Assembly (NCBI RefSeq): GCF_000980885.2
Contig: NZ_LBDA02000086.1
Location: 1-64,000 of the forward strand
Reading direction: 5' to 3'
Length of the DNA stretch: 64,000 nucleotides
From: Streptomyces malaysiense
GTDB taxonomy: Bacteria; Actinomycetota; Actinomycetes; Streptomycetales; Streptomycetaceae
Made by a program: the position numbers and the translations under genes. Positions 33,335 to 41,783 of the stretch are shown here, in pieces; the stretch's first letter is position 1; each line of letters starts with the position of its first letter. The notes beneath the pieces were generated by a model that ran no database searches, was not told where the DNA came from, and was given only the letters and a program-made list of their open reading frames with translations.

Positions 33335-33679
33335 TCACACCGCCTCCCCCAGCGCCGCGATGACGTCGGCCCTGCGGGGCTGTCCGGCTGCGCGGCGCAC
33401 TTCCCTGCCGTGCGCGTCCAGCACGAGGACGGTGGGTGTCTTGACGATCCCCAGGGCGCGTACGAGGTCGAGCCGGGCCTCGGCGTCGATCTCGACGTGG
33501 GCGACGCCGGGCACCATCGCGGCGACCTCGCCGAGGACGCGCCGGGTGGCCCGGCAGGGCGCGCAGAAGGCACTGGAGAACTGGACGAGCGTGGCCCGTT
33601 CGCCCAGCGGGGCGCCGAGTCCGGCCGCGCCCGGCCCGGTTCCGCACCCGCCGGCTTCGGCTTCGTCGCGCCCGCTCAC
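33335..33679 (-). CDS. thioredoxin-family protein
   Basis: A 114-residue thioredoxin with the active site FCAPC (C39, C42), a variant of the usual WCGPC with Phe for Trp and Ala for Gly. The conserved cis-proline lies in IVKTPTVLVLD. The N-terminal 25 residues are a Gly-rich extension with an additional Cys12. I chose the GTG at 33679, preceded by GGGAGGACGAGG; the frame is open to 33862. It reads toward the leader peptide and flavin reductase, 80 nt away. Confidence 0.83.
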   Translation of the reverse strand: MSGRDEAEAGGCGTGPGAAGLGAPLGERATLVQFSSAFCAPCRATRRVLGEVAAMVPGVAHVEIDAEARLDLVRALGIVKTPTVLVLDAHGREVRRAAGQPRRADVIAALGEAV

Positions 33680-33952
33680 CCTCGTCCTCCCGCTCCGCCG
33701 CCGGTGCGGCACTCCAGGGACGCCCGCTTCCACGGGCGTCGGGGTGCCAACAACCGGCGCGCCGCCAAGATTCCCGGCGCCCGGGTGAATCCTGTGCGGA
33801 CGTGACGAGAATCTCGCCCCGGCCGGGCACCAGAGCTGGCTACCCGCACGTTCTTGGGGCACGATCTGCGAGACGCCGTAAACCTACGGCTGCGTAACTT
33901 GTCCGCCGGGAGCCCCCTTTCCCGAGCAGAGCAGAAAGGGTTCATCCCACCC

Positions 33953-34681
33953 ATGGCAGAGCTGGTCTACCGTCCCGTCATCGGATTCGCCAAGACGCTG
34001 TTCAAGGTCTGGGACCTGAAGATCGACTGCCAGGGGTCCTCGAACATCCCGCGCTCCGGCGGCGCCGTGCTGGTGAGCAATCACATCAGCTACCTGGACT
34101 TCATCTTCAACGGCCTGGCCGCGCTGCCGCAGAACCGCCTGGTGCGGTTCATGGCGAAGGAGTCGGTCTTCCGGCACAAGATCTCGGGCCCGCTGATGCG
34201 CGGCATGAAGCACATCCCGGTGGACCGCGGGCAGGGCGAGGCCGCCTACGCGCACGCGCTGGACTCGCTGCGTTCCGGCGAGGTCATCGGCGTCTTCCCC
34301 GAGGCCACCATCTCGCAGTCGTTCACCCTGAAGAGCTTCAAGTCGGGCGCGGCCCGGCTCGCCCAGGAGGCCGGGGTGCCCCTCGTCCCGATGGCGGTGT
34401 GGGGCACGCAGCGGCTGTGGACCAAGGGGCACCCGCGCGACTTCAAGCGCAGCCACCTGCCCGTCACCATCCGTGTGGGCGAGGCCGTGGAGGCGCCGCG
34501 CGACCAGTACGCGGGGGCGATCACCCGCCGGCTGCGCGAGCGTGTCCAGGAGTTGCTGGACGCCGCCCAGCGCGCCTACCCGGGGCGCCCGAAGGGCCCC
34601 GAGGACTCCTGGTGGCTGCCGGCCCACCTGGGCGGTACGGCACCGACCGCGGAGGCGCTGCGGACCGCACAGGTCCACTGA
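33953..34681 (+). CDS. 1-acyl-sn-glycerol-3-phosphate acyltransferase (PlsC family)
   Basis: A 242-residue membrane-associated acyltransferase that makes phosphatidic acid. The catalytic HX4D is H44-D49 in NHISYLD, the substrate motif FPEATIS replaces the common FPEGTRS, and VPLVPMAVWG is the fourth block. Start at 33953 (MAELVYRPVIG), with GAAAGG upstream. The C-terminal 40 residues are hydrophilic (PGRPKGPEDSWWLPAHLGG). Confidence 0.88.
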   Translation: MAELVYRPVIGFAKTLFKVWDLKIDCQGSSNIPRSGGAVLVSNHISYLDFIFNGLAALPQNRLVRFMAKESVFRHKISGPLMRGMKHIPVDRGQGEAAYAHALDSLRSGEVIGVFPEATISQSFTLKSFKSGAARLAQEAGVPLVPMAVWGTQRLWTKGHPRDFKRSHLPVTIRVGEAVEAPRDQYAGAITRRLRERVQELLDAAQRAYPGRPKGPEDSWWLPAHLGGTAPTAEALRTAQVH

Positions 34682-35034
34682 CAACGGGCGAACCAGACCC
34701 GCTCGGCGCCACGGGGACCCCGCACACCCCCGGGCCCCCGACGCACCCGTGCGCCGGCACCCCCACCGCCGAAGCGGACGCGGGGCCGTGCCGCCGCCCG
34801 GCACCCCGTCCGGTCCGAGCGCCTGCCAGGGCGACGCCCCGGCCCCGGCCCGGACCGCCACGACTGCCCGGACGGCGTGAACCGGGGCCGTTACGCGGTC
34901 CGTCCGGGGAACGGTGCGGCTCCCGCGACGGCCGTTGACCGGGGAACCGCGCGCCGTGCGCCCCACGCCGAGCGGCCCGGCGGACGCTTCGGCCCTCTCC
35001 GCCGCTCCGCTCCCCGTGCGTCACGCCGGGGAGC
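34682..35034. other. 353-bp gap without a gene
   Basis: Lies between the ends of plsC (plus) and the transglutaminase-like gene (minus). It is Pro/Gly-codon-like in all frames and has no start with a ribosome site. No strong hairpin stands out by eye. Confidence 0.5.
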
Positions 35035-35628
35035 TCACAGGGCGCTCGGCAGCGCCCGGCCGAGGGCTTCGCGGTCGGGTGCGGTGCGCAGGGCGTCGAG
35101 GACGGCCGGGTGCGCGGACGCGTACAGCAGCGGGTGGTCCAGTTCGCCGGCGGCCGGGTCGGGGGTCCAGACGAGCCGCTCACCGGTCAGGGAGAAGCGC
35201 GCGTCGACGCCGGGCTTGCCGCCGCGCGGGTCCTGGCGGTGCCAGGACCCGTGGAAGCGGACGGCGACCAGGCCGTGCAGCGTGTGTCCGGCGCCCTCGT
35301 CGTCGCGCAGGCGCTGGTAGCACAGGGCCGTCGGGACGTCCTCGGCCCGCAGCAGCGCCGTCAGCGCGTGCGCCTTGGCATGGCAGATGCCCGTCCGCTC
35401 GGCGAGGACGTCGGAGGCGCGCCAGGTGACGCGGAGGTCTCCGGTGTCGGCGGAGTGCGGGACGCCGTCGCGGACGAACTCATAGGCGAGGCGCGCATAG
35501 ACATACGAGTCGGTCGCTTCGGCCGCCAGCCGGCCGGCCGTCTCCCGGACCATCGGGTGGTGATGGTCTATGACCTCGTCGGCCGCCAGATAGGCGGAGA
35601 GATCGGCGGTTTCCTGGATCGGTCGCAT
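35035..35628 (-). CDS. transglutaminase-like cysteine protease-fold protein
   Basis: A 197-residue protein with the transglutaminase core: C82 in ERTGICHAKAHALTALLRA, H118 in HTLHGLVAV and D133 in RQDPRGGK. The family includes bacterial proteases and amidases; substrate unknown. I chose the ATG at 35628 because TACGCT (35642-35637 on the minus strand) ends 8 nt upstream, implying a leaderless mRNA. A GTG at 35655 would lie upstream of that box. Confidence 0.83.
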   Translation of the reverse strand: MRPIQETADLSAYLAADEVIDHHHPMVRETAGRLAAEATDSYVYARLAYEFVRDGVPHSADTGDLRVTWRASDVLAERTGICHAKAHALTALLRAEDVPTALCYQRLRDDEGAGHTLHGLVAVRFHGSWHRQDPRGGKPGVDARFSLTGERLVWTPDPAAGELDHPLLYASAHPAVLDALRTAPDREALGRALPSAL

Positions 35629-35714
35629 GCCCGCAGAGCGTAGGAATGCGGCCACCCAGTAGTCAATGACTTTTCGGGTGACCGCATACCTATGCGACTA
35701 GTCAGGCGCCTGGT

Positions 35715-36785
35715 TCAGCGCGCCATCTCCTCCTTGACCGCCGCCACGAAGGTGTCGACGTCCTCCTCCGTGGTGTCGAAGGAGCACATCCAGCGCACCG
35801 TGCCCGCCGCCTCGTCCCAGAAGTAGAAGCGGAAGTGCTTCTGGAGCCGCTCGCTCACGTCGTGCGGGAGCTGGGCGAAGACGCCGTTGGCCTGCACGGG
35901 GTAGAGGATCTCCACGCCGTGCACCGCGCGCACGCCCTCGGCGAGCCGCTGGGCCATCTCGTTGGCGTGCCGGGCGTTGCGCAGCCAGAGGTCCTTGGCC
36001 AGCAGCGCCTCCAACTGCACCGAGACGAAACGCATCTTGGAGGCGAGCTGCATGGACAGCTTGCGCAGGTGCTTCATCCTGCGCACCGCGTCCTGGTTGA
36101 GGACCACGACCGCCTCGCCGAACACGGCGCCGTTCTTCGTCCCGCCGAGCGAGAGGATGTCGACACCGACCGCGCTGGTGAACGTGCGCATCGGCACGTC
36201 CAGGGAGGCGGCCGCGTTGGCTATCCGGGAGCCGTCCAGGTGCACCCTCATGCCGTGCGCGTGGGCGTGCTCGCAGATCGCGCGGATCTCCTCGGGCGTG
36301 TAGAGCGTGCCCAGCTCGGTGGACTGGGTGATCGAGACGACCTGCGGCATCGCCCGGTGCTCGTCCTCGAATCCCCAGGCCTGCCGGTCGATCAGCTCGG
36401 GGGTGAGCTTGCCGTCCGGCGTGGCCACGGTGAGCAGCTTGAGCCCGCCCATCCGCTCGGGTGCCCCGCCCTCGTCCACGTTGATGTGCGCACTCTCGGC
36501 GCAGATCACCGCGCCCCAGCGGTCGGTGACCGCCTGGAGCGCGACCACGTTCGCGCCGGTGCCGTTGAAGACCGGGAATGCCTCCGCGGTGGCACCGAAG
36601 TGGCTGCGGACGATCCGCTGGAGGTTCTCGGTGTACTGGTCCTCGCCGTAGGCCACCTGGTGGCCGCCGTTGGCCAGGGCCAGGGCGGCCATCACCTCCG
36701 GGTGCGCCCCGGCGTAGTTGTCACTGGCGAAACCGCGGACCTCCGGGTCGTGATGGCGACGCGCGTCGGTCTTGGGAGGGTTCAC
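35715..36785 (-). CDS. threonine aldolase/beta-eliminating lyase (PLP enzyme)
   Basis: A 356-residue fold-type I PLP enzyme resembling low-specificity L-threonine aldolase: SDNYAGAHPEVMAAL, FNGTGANVVALQ, VHLDGSRIANAAASL and the PLP lysine in LSLGGTKNGAVF. It cleaves a beta-hydroxy amino acid, classically threonine to glycine and acetaldehyde. Its GTG overlaps the SDR stop (GTGA), so translation is coupled. The operon context with DUF6421 and an SDR suggests a dedicated pathway rather than housekeeping glycine supply. Confidence 0.87.
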   Translation of the reverse strand: MNPPKTDARRHHDPEVRGFASDNYAGAHPEVMAALALANGGHQVAYGEDQYTENLQRIVRSHFGATAEAFPVFNGTGANVVALQAVTDRWGAVICAESAHINVDEGGAPERMGGLKLLTVATPDGKLTPELIDRQAWGFEDEHRAMPQVVSITQSTELGTLYTPEEIRAICEHAHAHGMRVHLDGSRIANAAASLDVPMRTFTSAVGVDILSLGGTKNGAVFGEAVVVLNQDAVRRMKHLRKLSMQLASKMRFVSVQLEALLAKDLWLRNARHANEMAQRLAEGVRAVHGVEILYPVQANGVFAQLPHDVSERLQKHFRFYFWDEAAGTVRWMCSFDTTEEDVDTFVAAVKEEMAR

Positions 36786-37546
36786 GGCTTCTCGGTCAGC
36801 CACAGACGGTTTCCGTTCAACTCGGCGGCGGACTTGCTCCAGACGCCCTCGATGGCCTCGGCCAGGTCCTTGACGTCCGTGAAGCCCGCGAACTTCGCGT
36901 TGGGGCGTTCGGCGCGCATCGCGTCGTGCACCAGCGCCTTGACCACCAGGATCGTAGCCGCGGAGGTGGGGCCCTCGGCACCCTCCGCCTTGCCCGCCTT
37001 GCGGAAGTAGTCCCCCATGGCCAGCGTCCACGCCTCGGCGGCCGCCTTGGCCGCGGAGTAGGCGGCGTTGCCCGCGGTGGGCTTGGACGCGCCGGACGCG
37101 CTGATCAGCACGTAGCGGCCGCGGTCGCTGCGCTGGAGCGCCTCGTGGAAGGCGAGCGAGGTGTGCTGCACGGTGCGCACCAGCAGCAGCTCCAGGAAGT
37201 CCCAGTCGTCGAGGCTGGTCTTGGTGAAGGTCTCGCTGCCGCGCCAGCCGCCGACCAGGTGCACCAGGCCGTCGACCCGCCCGAAGTCCTTCTCGATGTG
37301 CTGGGCCCACTCACGGGTGGACTGGAGGTCGAGCAGGTCCACGGTGTCGCCCGTGACCGTGGCACCGCCGGAGGCGTAGCGGGCCGCGTCCACGGCCTCG
37401 GACAGCCGCTGCGGGTCGTTGTCCGCTCCGACGACGGTCGCCCCGGCCTCGGCCAGGCGCAGCAGTGCCGCGCGGCCGGCGGGTCCGCCCGCGCCCGCCA
37501 CCGCGATCACCGCACCGCTGAGCGCCCCGTTCGACCCGTTCCCCAT
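36782..37546 (-). CDS. SDR family oxidoreductase
   Basis: A 254-residue short-chain dehydrogenase. The cofactor motif is VAVAGAGGPAGRAAL (GxGxxG variant), the catalytic region is LISASGASKPTAGNAAYSAAKAAA with Ser, Tyr and Lys in place, and HLVGGWRGSET replaces the usual NNAG loop. Start at 37546, preceded by GAGGGGAAG. Middle gene of the DUF6421 - SDR - aldolase operon, 47 nt after DUF6421 and coupled to the aldolase. Confidence 0.87.
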   Translation of the reverse strand: MGNGSNGALSGAVIAVAGAGGPAGRAALLRLAEAGATVVGADNDPQRLSEAVDAARYASGGATVTGDTVDLLDLQSTREWAQHIEKDFGRVDGLVHLVGGWRGSETFTKTSLDDWDFLELLLVRTVQHTSLAFHEALQRSDRGRYVLISASGASKPTAGNAAYSAAKAAAEAWTLAMGDYFRKAGKAEGAEGPTSAATILVVKALVHDAMRAERPNAKFAGFTDVKDLAEAIEGVWSKSAAELNGNRLWLTEKP

Positions 37547-37593
37547 GTTCTTCCCCTCTGCAGCAGTGATGTGTGTGGACGGTGCGCCGTCAG

Positions 37594-38991
37594 TCACGCG
37601 GCGAGCCGCTCGGCGCTGTCCGCGGTGATGCCCTTGGTGGAGGCGATCACATTCTTCAGCTTCTTGGACAGGGCCTCAAAGAACATGCTCAGCGGAAACT
37701 CGTCCGGGAGCACGTCGTCGACCAGCTTGCGCGGCGGCAGGGTCAGGTCGAGGGCGTCCGGCCCCTTGGCCCACTTGGAGCCGGGGTGCGGGGCGAGGTA
37801 CTCGGACACCAGCTGGTAGCCGGCGAACCAGTGCACGAGCTTGGGGCGGTCGATGCCGTCCCGGTACAGCTTCTCGATGTCGGCGCACAGCTGGTTGGTG
37901 ACCTGCGGGGCGCGCTGCCAGTCGATGGACAGCTCGTTGTCCGTCCAGCGCACGACGTCGTGCTTGTGCAGGTAGGCGAAGAGCAGCTGGCCGCCGAGAC
38001 CGTCGTAGTTGCGGATCCGGTCGCCGGTGACGGGGAAGCGGAACATGCGGTCGAAGAGCACCGCGTACTGCACGTCACGGGCCTGCGGGACGCCGTCCGC
38101 CTCCAGCTTCACGGCCTCCTTGAAGGCGGTGAGGTCGCAGCGCAGCTCCTCCAGGCCGTACATCCAGAACGGCTGGCGCTGCTTGATCATGAAGGGGTCG
38201 AACGGCAGGTCGCCGTGGCTGTGGGTCCGGTCGTGGACCATGTCCCAGAGCACGAACGCCTCTTCGCAGCGCTTCTGGTCGTGGACCATCGCGGCGATGT
38301 CCTCGGGCAGCTCCAGGCCCAGGATGCCGACGGCGGCGTCGGTGACGCGGCGGAAGCGCGCGGCCTCGCGGTCGCAGAAGATGCCACCCCAGGAGAAACG
38401 TTCCGGCGCCTCGCGGACGGCGATGGTCTCCGGGAAGAGGACGGCCGAGTTGGTGTCGTAGCCCGAGGTGAAGTCCTCGAAGGTGATGCCGCAGAACAGC
38501 GGGTTGTCGTACCGGGTGCGCTCCAGTTCGGCCAGCCAGTCGGGCCAGACCATGCGCAGCACGAGCGCTTCGAGGTTGCGGTCCAGGTTGCCGTTCTGGG
38601 TGTACATCGGGAAGACGACCAGGTGCTGGAGGCCGTCCGCGCGCCGCGCCGCGGGGTGGAAGGCCAGCAGGCTGTCCAGGAAGTCCGGCACCTCGAAGCC
38701 GCCCTCGGCCCAGCGGTGCAGGTCCTTCACCACGGCCTCGTGGTAGGCGGCGTCGTACGGCAGGAGCGGCGAGAGCTGCTCGACGGCCTCGGCGACACGG
38801 CGCACGGCGGCCTCCGCGTCGGTCCTGGCGGGCGCGCCCTCGGCGTCGAAATCGATCGAGCCGTCCGCCGACTGCCATGGCCGAATCTGCTCCACGGCAT
38901 CCTTGAGCATGGGCCAGGCGGGGTGCTCAACCACCCTGGCCTGCGAAGAAACCTGCTCCTCCATACCCGACTGCACAAGAATTTCCGTCAT
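37594..38991 (-). CDS. DUF6421 family protein
   Basis: A 465-residue soluble protein of unknown function. No signal peptide or membrane helix. The most striking block is VLWDMVHDRTHSHGDLPFD then MIKQRQPFWMYGLEELRCD, rich in His, Asp and Glu, and could be a metal or active site. Other conserved-looking blocks are VVFPMYTQNGNLDRNLEALV and DNPLFCGITFEDFTSGYDTN. GGAGGATGG precedes the ATG at 38991. It leads an operon with an SDR and a PLP lyase, so it is probably an enzyme in the same pathway. Confidence 0.82.
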   Translation of the reverse strand: MTEILVQSGMEEQVSSQARVVEHPAWPMLKDAVEQIRPWQSADGSIDFDAEGAPARTDAEAAVRRVAEAVEQLSPLLPYDAAYHEAVVKDLHRWAEGGFEVPDFLDSLLAFHPAARRADGLQHLVVFPMYTQNGNLDRNLEALVLRMVWPDWLAELERTRYDNPLFCGITFEDFTSGYDTNSAVLFPETIAVREAPERFSWGGIFCDREAARFRRVTDAAVGILGLELPEDIAAMVHDQKRCEEAFVLWDMVHDRTHSHGDLPFDPFMIKQRQPFWMYGLEELRCDLTAFKEAVKLEADGVPQARDVQYAVLFDRMFRFPVTGDRIRNYDGLGGQLLFAYLHKHDVVRWTDNELSIDWQRAPQVTNQLCADIEKLYRDGIDRPKLVHWFAGYQLVSEYLAPHPGSKWAKGPDALDLTLPPRKLVDDVLPDEFPLSMFFEALSKKLKNVIASTKGITADSAERLAA

Positions 38992-39026
38992 TTTCCATCC
39001 TCCACGGGACAACCTCGCGTATGGAC

Positions 39027-39113
39027 ACCGTACGCATACCCCGATTCCCCCATCAAGAGGCGGCGCAGGAGATTTTTCTGTCCGGGGACATGGTCACCGA
39101 CATTTTTCCTGTC
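39027..39113 (-). promoter_or_regulatory. promoter and operator-like repeats of the DUF6421 operon
   Basis: On the minus strand TTGATG (39056-39051) and TACGGT (39032-39027), 18 nt apart, form a plausible promoter. Just upstream lie TGTCC-GG-GGACA (39079-39090) and GACA-N7-TGTC (39099-39113), both with poly-A/T tracts. The repeated TGTC/GACA words look like a regulator site. Confidence 0.5.
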
Positions 39114-39385
39114 GTAAACCGTGACGGCGCTCACTTTCGGCCGTCGCCCCGGAGACCTCGGCAGGGACGAGATCCGGCCTGTCAAGCGCGCGGGGACTCG
39201 CCCACGCGTGGGTGATGCCGCGACGGGGTAGCGGCCCGTCACCACCCAGGACGCGCCCAGATCGTCCGCGCGCATGCGGGTTCATCCCGGGTCGGGGCCG
39301 TTAGGCTGCGACCTGCCCGCACGGACGACGGCGTCCGCCCGTCGCCGCGCGTGCCGAGCCGCCGTCGACGGAAGCGAGTCGAACC

Positions 39386-40069
39386 TTGAACTTCCTTACC
39401 ATCGGTCACCGCGGGGTCATGGGCGTGGAGCCCGAGAACACCCTTCGCTCCTTCGTCGCCGCGCAACGGGCCGGCCTCGACCTGATCGAACTGGATCTGC
39501 ACCTCAGCAAGGACGGCGCCCTGGTCGTCATGCACGACGCCGAGGTGGACCGCACGACCGACGGCTCCGGGCCGATCGCCGAGAAGACCCTCTCCGAGCT
39601 GCGCGCGCTGGACGCGGGGCGCGGCGAGCGGGTGCCGGTGTTCGAGGAGGTCCTGGACGCGGTGCGGACACCGCTCCAGGCCGAGATCAAGGACGTGGCG
39701 GCGGCGCGGGAGCTGGCGCGGGTGATGCTGGAGCGGGACCTGGTCGCAACGGTGGAGGTGTCCTCGTTCCACGACGAGGCGGTCGCCGAGATCGCCCGGC
39801 TGGTGCCCGGGGTGCGCACCGCGCTGATCGCCGGGCGCTACGGCCCCGAGGTGGTCGAGCGCGCGGTCGCGGTGGGCGCGCCGACCCTGTGTCTGGACAT
39901 CCGCCGGATCACCCTGGAGACCGTGGAGCACGCGCGCGCGGCCGGGTTGCGGATCATCGGCTGGACGGTCAACACGCAGGAACATCTGCGGCTGGTCCGC
40001 GCGCTCGAACTCGACGGCGCCACCACGGACTTCCCGGAGATCAAGCGCACGGGACGGTTCACGGCGTAG
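39386..40069 (+). CDS. glycerophosphodiester phosphodiesterase
   Basis: A 227-residue GDPD releasing an alcohol and glycerol-3-phosphate from deacylated phospholipids. Catalytic and metal residues are in IGHRGV, EPENTLRSF, IELDLHLSKDG, VMHDAEVDRTTDG and AEIKD. The only start that keeps the HRG motif at its usual distance is TTG at 39386, with GAAGCGAG upstream. No ATG or GTG fits. TAGGCT at 39302-39307 may be its -10, giving a 5' leader of about 70 nt. Cytoplasmic: no signal peptide. Confidence 0.88.
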   Translation: MNFLTIGHRGVMGVEPENTLRSFVAAQRAGLDLIELDLHLSKDGALVVMHDAEVDRTTDGSGPIAEKTLSELRALDAGRGERVPVFEEVLDAVRTPLQAEIKDVAAARELARVMLERDLVATVEVSSFHDEAVAEIARLVPGVRTALIAGRYGPEVVERAVAVGAPTLCLDIRRITLETVEHARAAGLRIIGWTVNTQEHLRLVRALELDGATTDFPEIKRTGRFTA

Positions 40070-40127
40070 CCGGGCGCCGCTCGGACGCGGTGTGGACCGG
40101 GCCGGTCCGCGCGGGCGCCCCGGTGGG

Positions 40128-40670
40128 TCAGCCGAGCTTCTTGACCAGCAGCTCGAACTGGAGGTCGGCGCGCTGCGGGACACCGAAGCGCTCGTCGCCG
40201 TAGGGGAACGGGGACATCCGTCCGGTACGGCGGTAGCCGCGGCGCTCGTACCAGGCGATCAGGTCCTCCCGTACGGAGATCACGGTCATGTGCATCTCGC
40301 TGACGCCCCACGCCGCACGGGAGCGCCGCTCGGCCTCGGCGATGACGGTCTTGCCGAGGCCCTCCCCCTGGAGGGTGGGGCTGACCGCGAACATGCCGAA
40401 GTAGGCGTGGTCGCCGCGGTGTTCGAGCTGGCAGCAGGCGACGACGCGGCCGTCGCGCTCGACGGTGAGCAGCCGGCTGTCCGCCGACTCGATCACCTCC
40501 AGGACGCCCTCGGGATCGGTGCGCTGCCCCTCCAGGATGTCCGCCTCCGTGGTCCACCCGGCCCGGCTGGCGTCACCGCGGTACGCGGACTCGATCAGCG
40601 CGACCAGCGCGTCGACGTCGGCGTCGGTGGCGTCTCGGAAGGTGAGGCCGGGGGCGGCGGCGCTGTGCAT
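40128..40670 (-). CDS. GNAT family N-acetyltransferase
   Basis: A 180-residue acetyl-CoA-dependent acyltransferase. The acetyl-CoA motif is VSPTLQGEGLGKTVIAEAE (Q/RxxGxG/A form QGEGLG), and YERRGYRRTGR is the C-terminal block. Substrate unknown. No operon partner; divergent from the VOC gene across 72 nt. Confidence 0.87.
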   Translation of the reverse strand: MHSAAAPGLTFRDATDADVDALVALIESAYRGDASRAGWTTEADILEGQRTDPEGVLEVIESADSRLLTVERDGRVVACCQLEHRGDHAYFGMFAVSPTLQGEGLGKTVIAEAERRSRAAWGVSEMHMTVISVREDLIAWYERRGYRRTGRMSPFPYGDERFGVPQRADLQFELLVKKLG

Positions 40671-40742
40671 GGGGGCGGTTCTCCGATCTCGGGCGCGGCT
40701 GAGCCTGGGACGAGGGTAACTGTGCCACTAGGCTGCGTGGGC

Positions 40743-41135
40743 ATGGTGCATGTGCTCAGCAGCCGGACACTCCTGCGACCGACCGACCCCGAGCGCAGCC
40801 GCGCCTTCTACGGCGAACGGCTGGGCCTTCCCGTGTACCGCGAGTTCGGCACGGGCCCGGAACGGGGGACGGTCTACTTCCTCGGCGGCGGCTTCCTGGA
40901 GATCTCGGGACGCGCCTCGGCTCCGCCCTCGCCCGCCGTGGCGCTGTGGATGCAGGTGGAGGACGTGGCGGCGGCGTACCGGGAACTCCGGGCGAGGGAC
41001 GTCGAGATCACCCGGCCGCCGGTGCGGGAGCCGTGGGGGCTGATCGAGATGTGGCTCGCGGATCCGGACGGCACACGGATCGTCCTGGTGGAGGTGCCGG
41101 CGGACCATCCGCTGCGGCACCGGCCCGGGATCTAG
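40743..41135 (+). CDS. VOC/glyoxalase-fold protein
   Basis: A 130-residue vicinal-oxygen-chelate protein with two beta-alpha-beta-beta-beta repeats: TLLRPTDPERSRAFYGERLG at the start and VEDVAAAYRELRARDVEI then LADPDGTRIVLVEV. It may be a dioxygenase-like or antibiotic-binding protein. TAGGCT (40729-40734) ends 8 nt before the ATG without a ribosome site, so probably leaderless. Confidence 0.83.
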   Translation: MVHVLSSRTLLRPTDPERSRAFYGERLGLPVYREFGTGPERGTVYFLGGGFLEISGRASAPPSPAVALWMQVEDVAAAYRELRARDVEITRPPVREPWGLIEMWLADPDGTRIVLVEVPADHPLRHRPGI

Positions 41136-41204
41136 CGGGGCCCGCGGGCACTTTGCGCGCGGGCACGGCGTACGGCCCGTACCCCTTGCGGCACGGCCGG
41201 GGGC

Positions 41205-41783
41205 TCAGCCCCCGGCCCGCAGCGCGCCCATGGTGCCCTCCAGTCGGCCGAGCAGCTCCGCCAGCAGACCGGCAAGGTCGGCGCGCCCGCTCGGCGCCAG
41301 GACCGAGAGGACCGCGGTCTCGTAGGCGAGTTGCTCGGGCAGGACCCCGTCGACCAGCTCGCGCCCGGCGTCGGTGAGGCGGACGTGGGCCACCCTGCGG
41401 TCCCGGGTGTCACCGCGGCGTTCGACGAGTCCCCGCCCGGTCAGCTGCTTGATCCGCTTGGTCACGGCGGCCCCGGAGGAGAACGTCTCCCGGGCCAGCT
41501 CGCCCGGCGTCAGCTCGTGCCCGGTGCGGCGCAGCGCGCCGAGCAGGTCGAACTCGGGGCGGCTGAGCCCGGCCCGGCGCAGCGGCGCGTCCTCGGCCTG
41601 CTGGAGCAGCGCCGCGCACCTGTTGATCCGCCCGATGACCTCCATCGGGCCGGTGTCCAGCCCGGGATGGACGGCCCGCCACTGCCGTACGACCGCGGCG
41701 ACCGTGTCGGCCGTGGACGCCTCGTGCCGCGCTGACGTGCCGCTCGCGTCCCCGGCTGCCGGTGTGCCGTTCGTCGCCGTCAT
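41205..41783 (-). CDS. MarR family regulator
   Basis: A 192-residue winged-helix regulator with a 40-residue Ala/Thr-rich N-terminal extension. The DNA-binding part is LTPGELARETFSSGAAVTKR followed by the wing GDTRDRRVAHVRLTDAG. Its ATG overlaps the stop of the FUSC gene (ATGA), so both come from one mRNA and translation is coupled. A 24-bp inverted repeat in front of FUSC is its probable operator, which would make the unit self-repressing. Confidence 0.88.
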   Translation of the reverse strand: MTATNGTPAAGDASGTSARHEASTADTVAAVVRQWRAVHPGLDTGPMEVIGRINRCAALLQQAEDAPLRRAGLSRPEFDLLGALRRTGHELTPGELARETFSSGAAVTKRIKQLTGRGLVERRGDTRDRRVAHVRLTDAGRELVDGVLPEQLAYETAVLSVLAPSGRADLAGLLAELLGRLEGTMGALRAGG

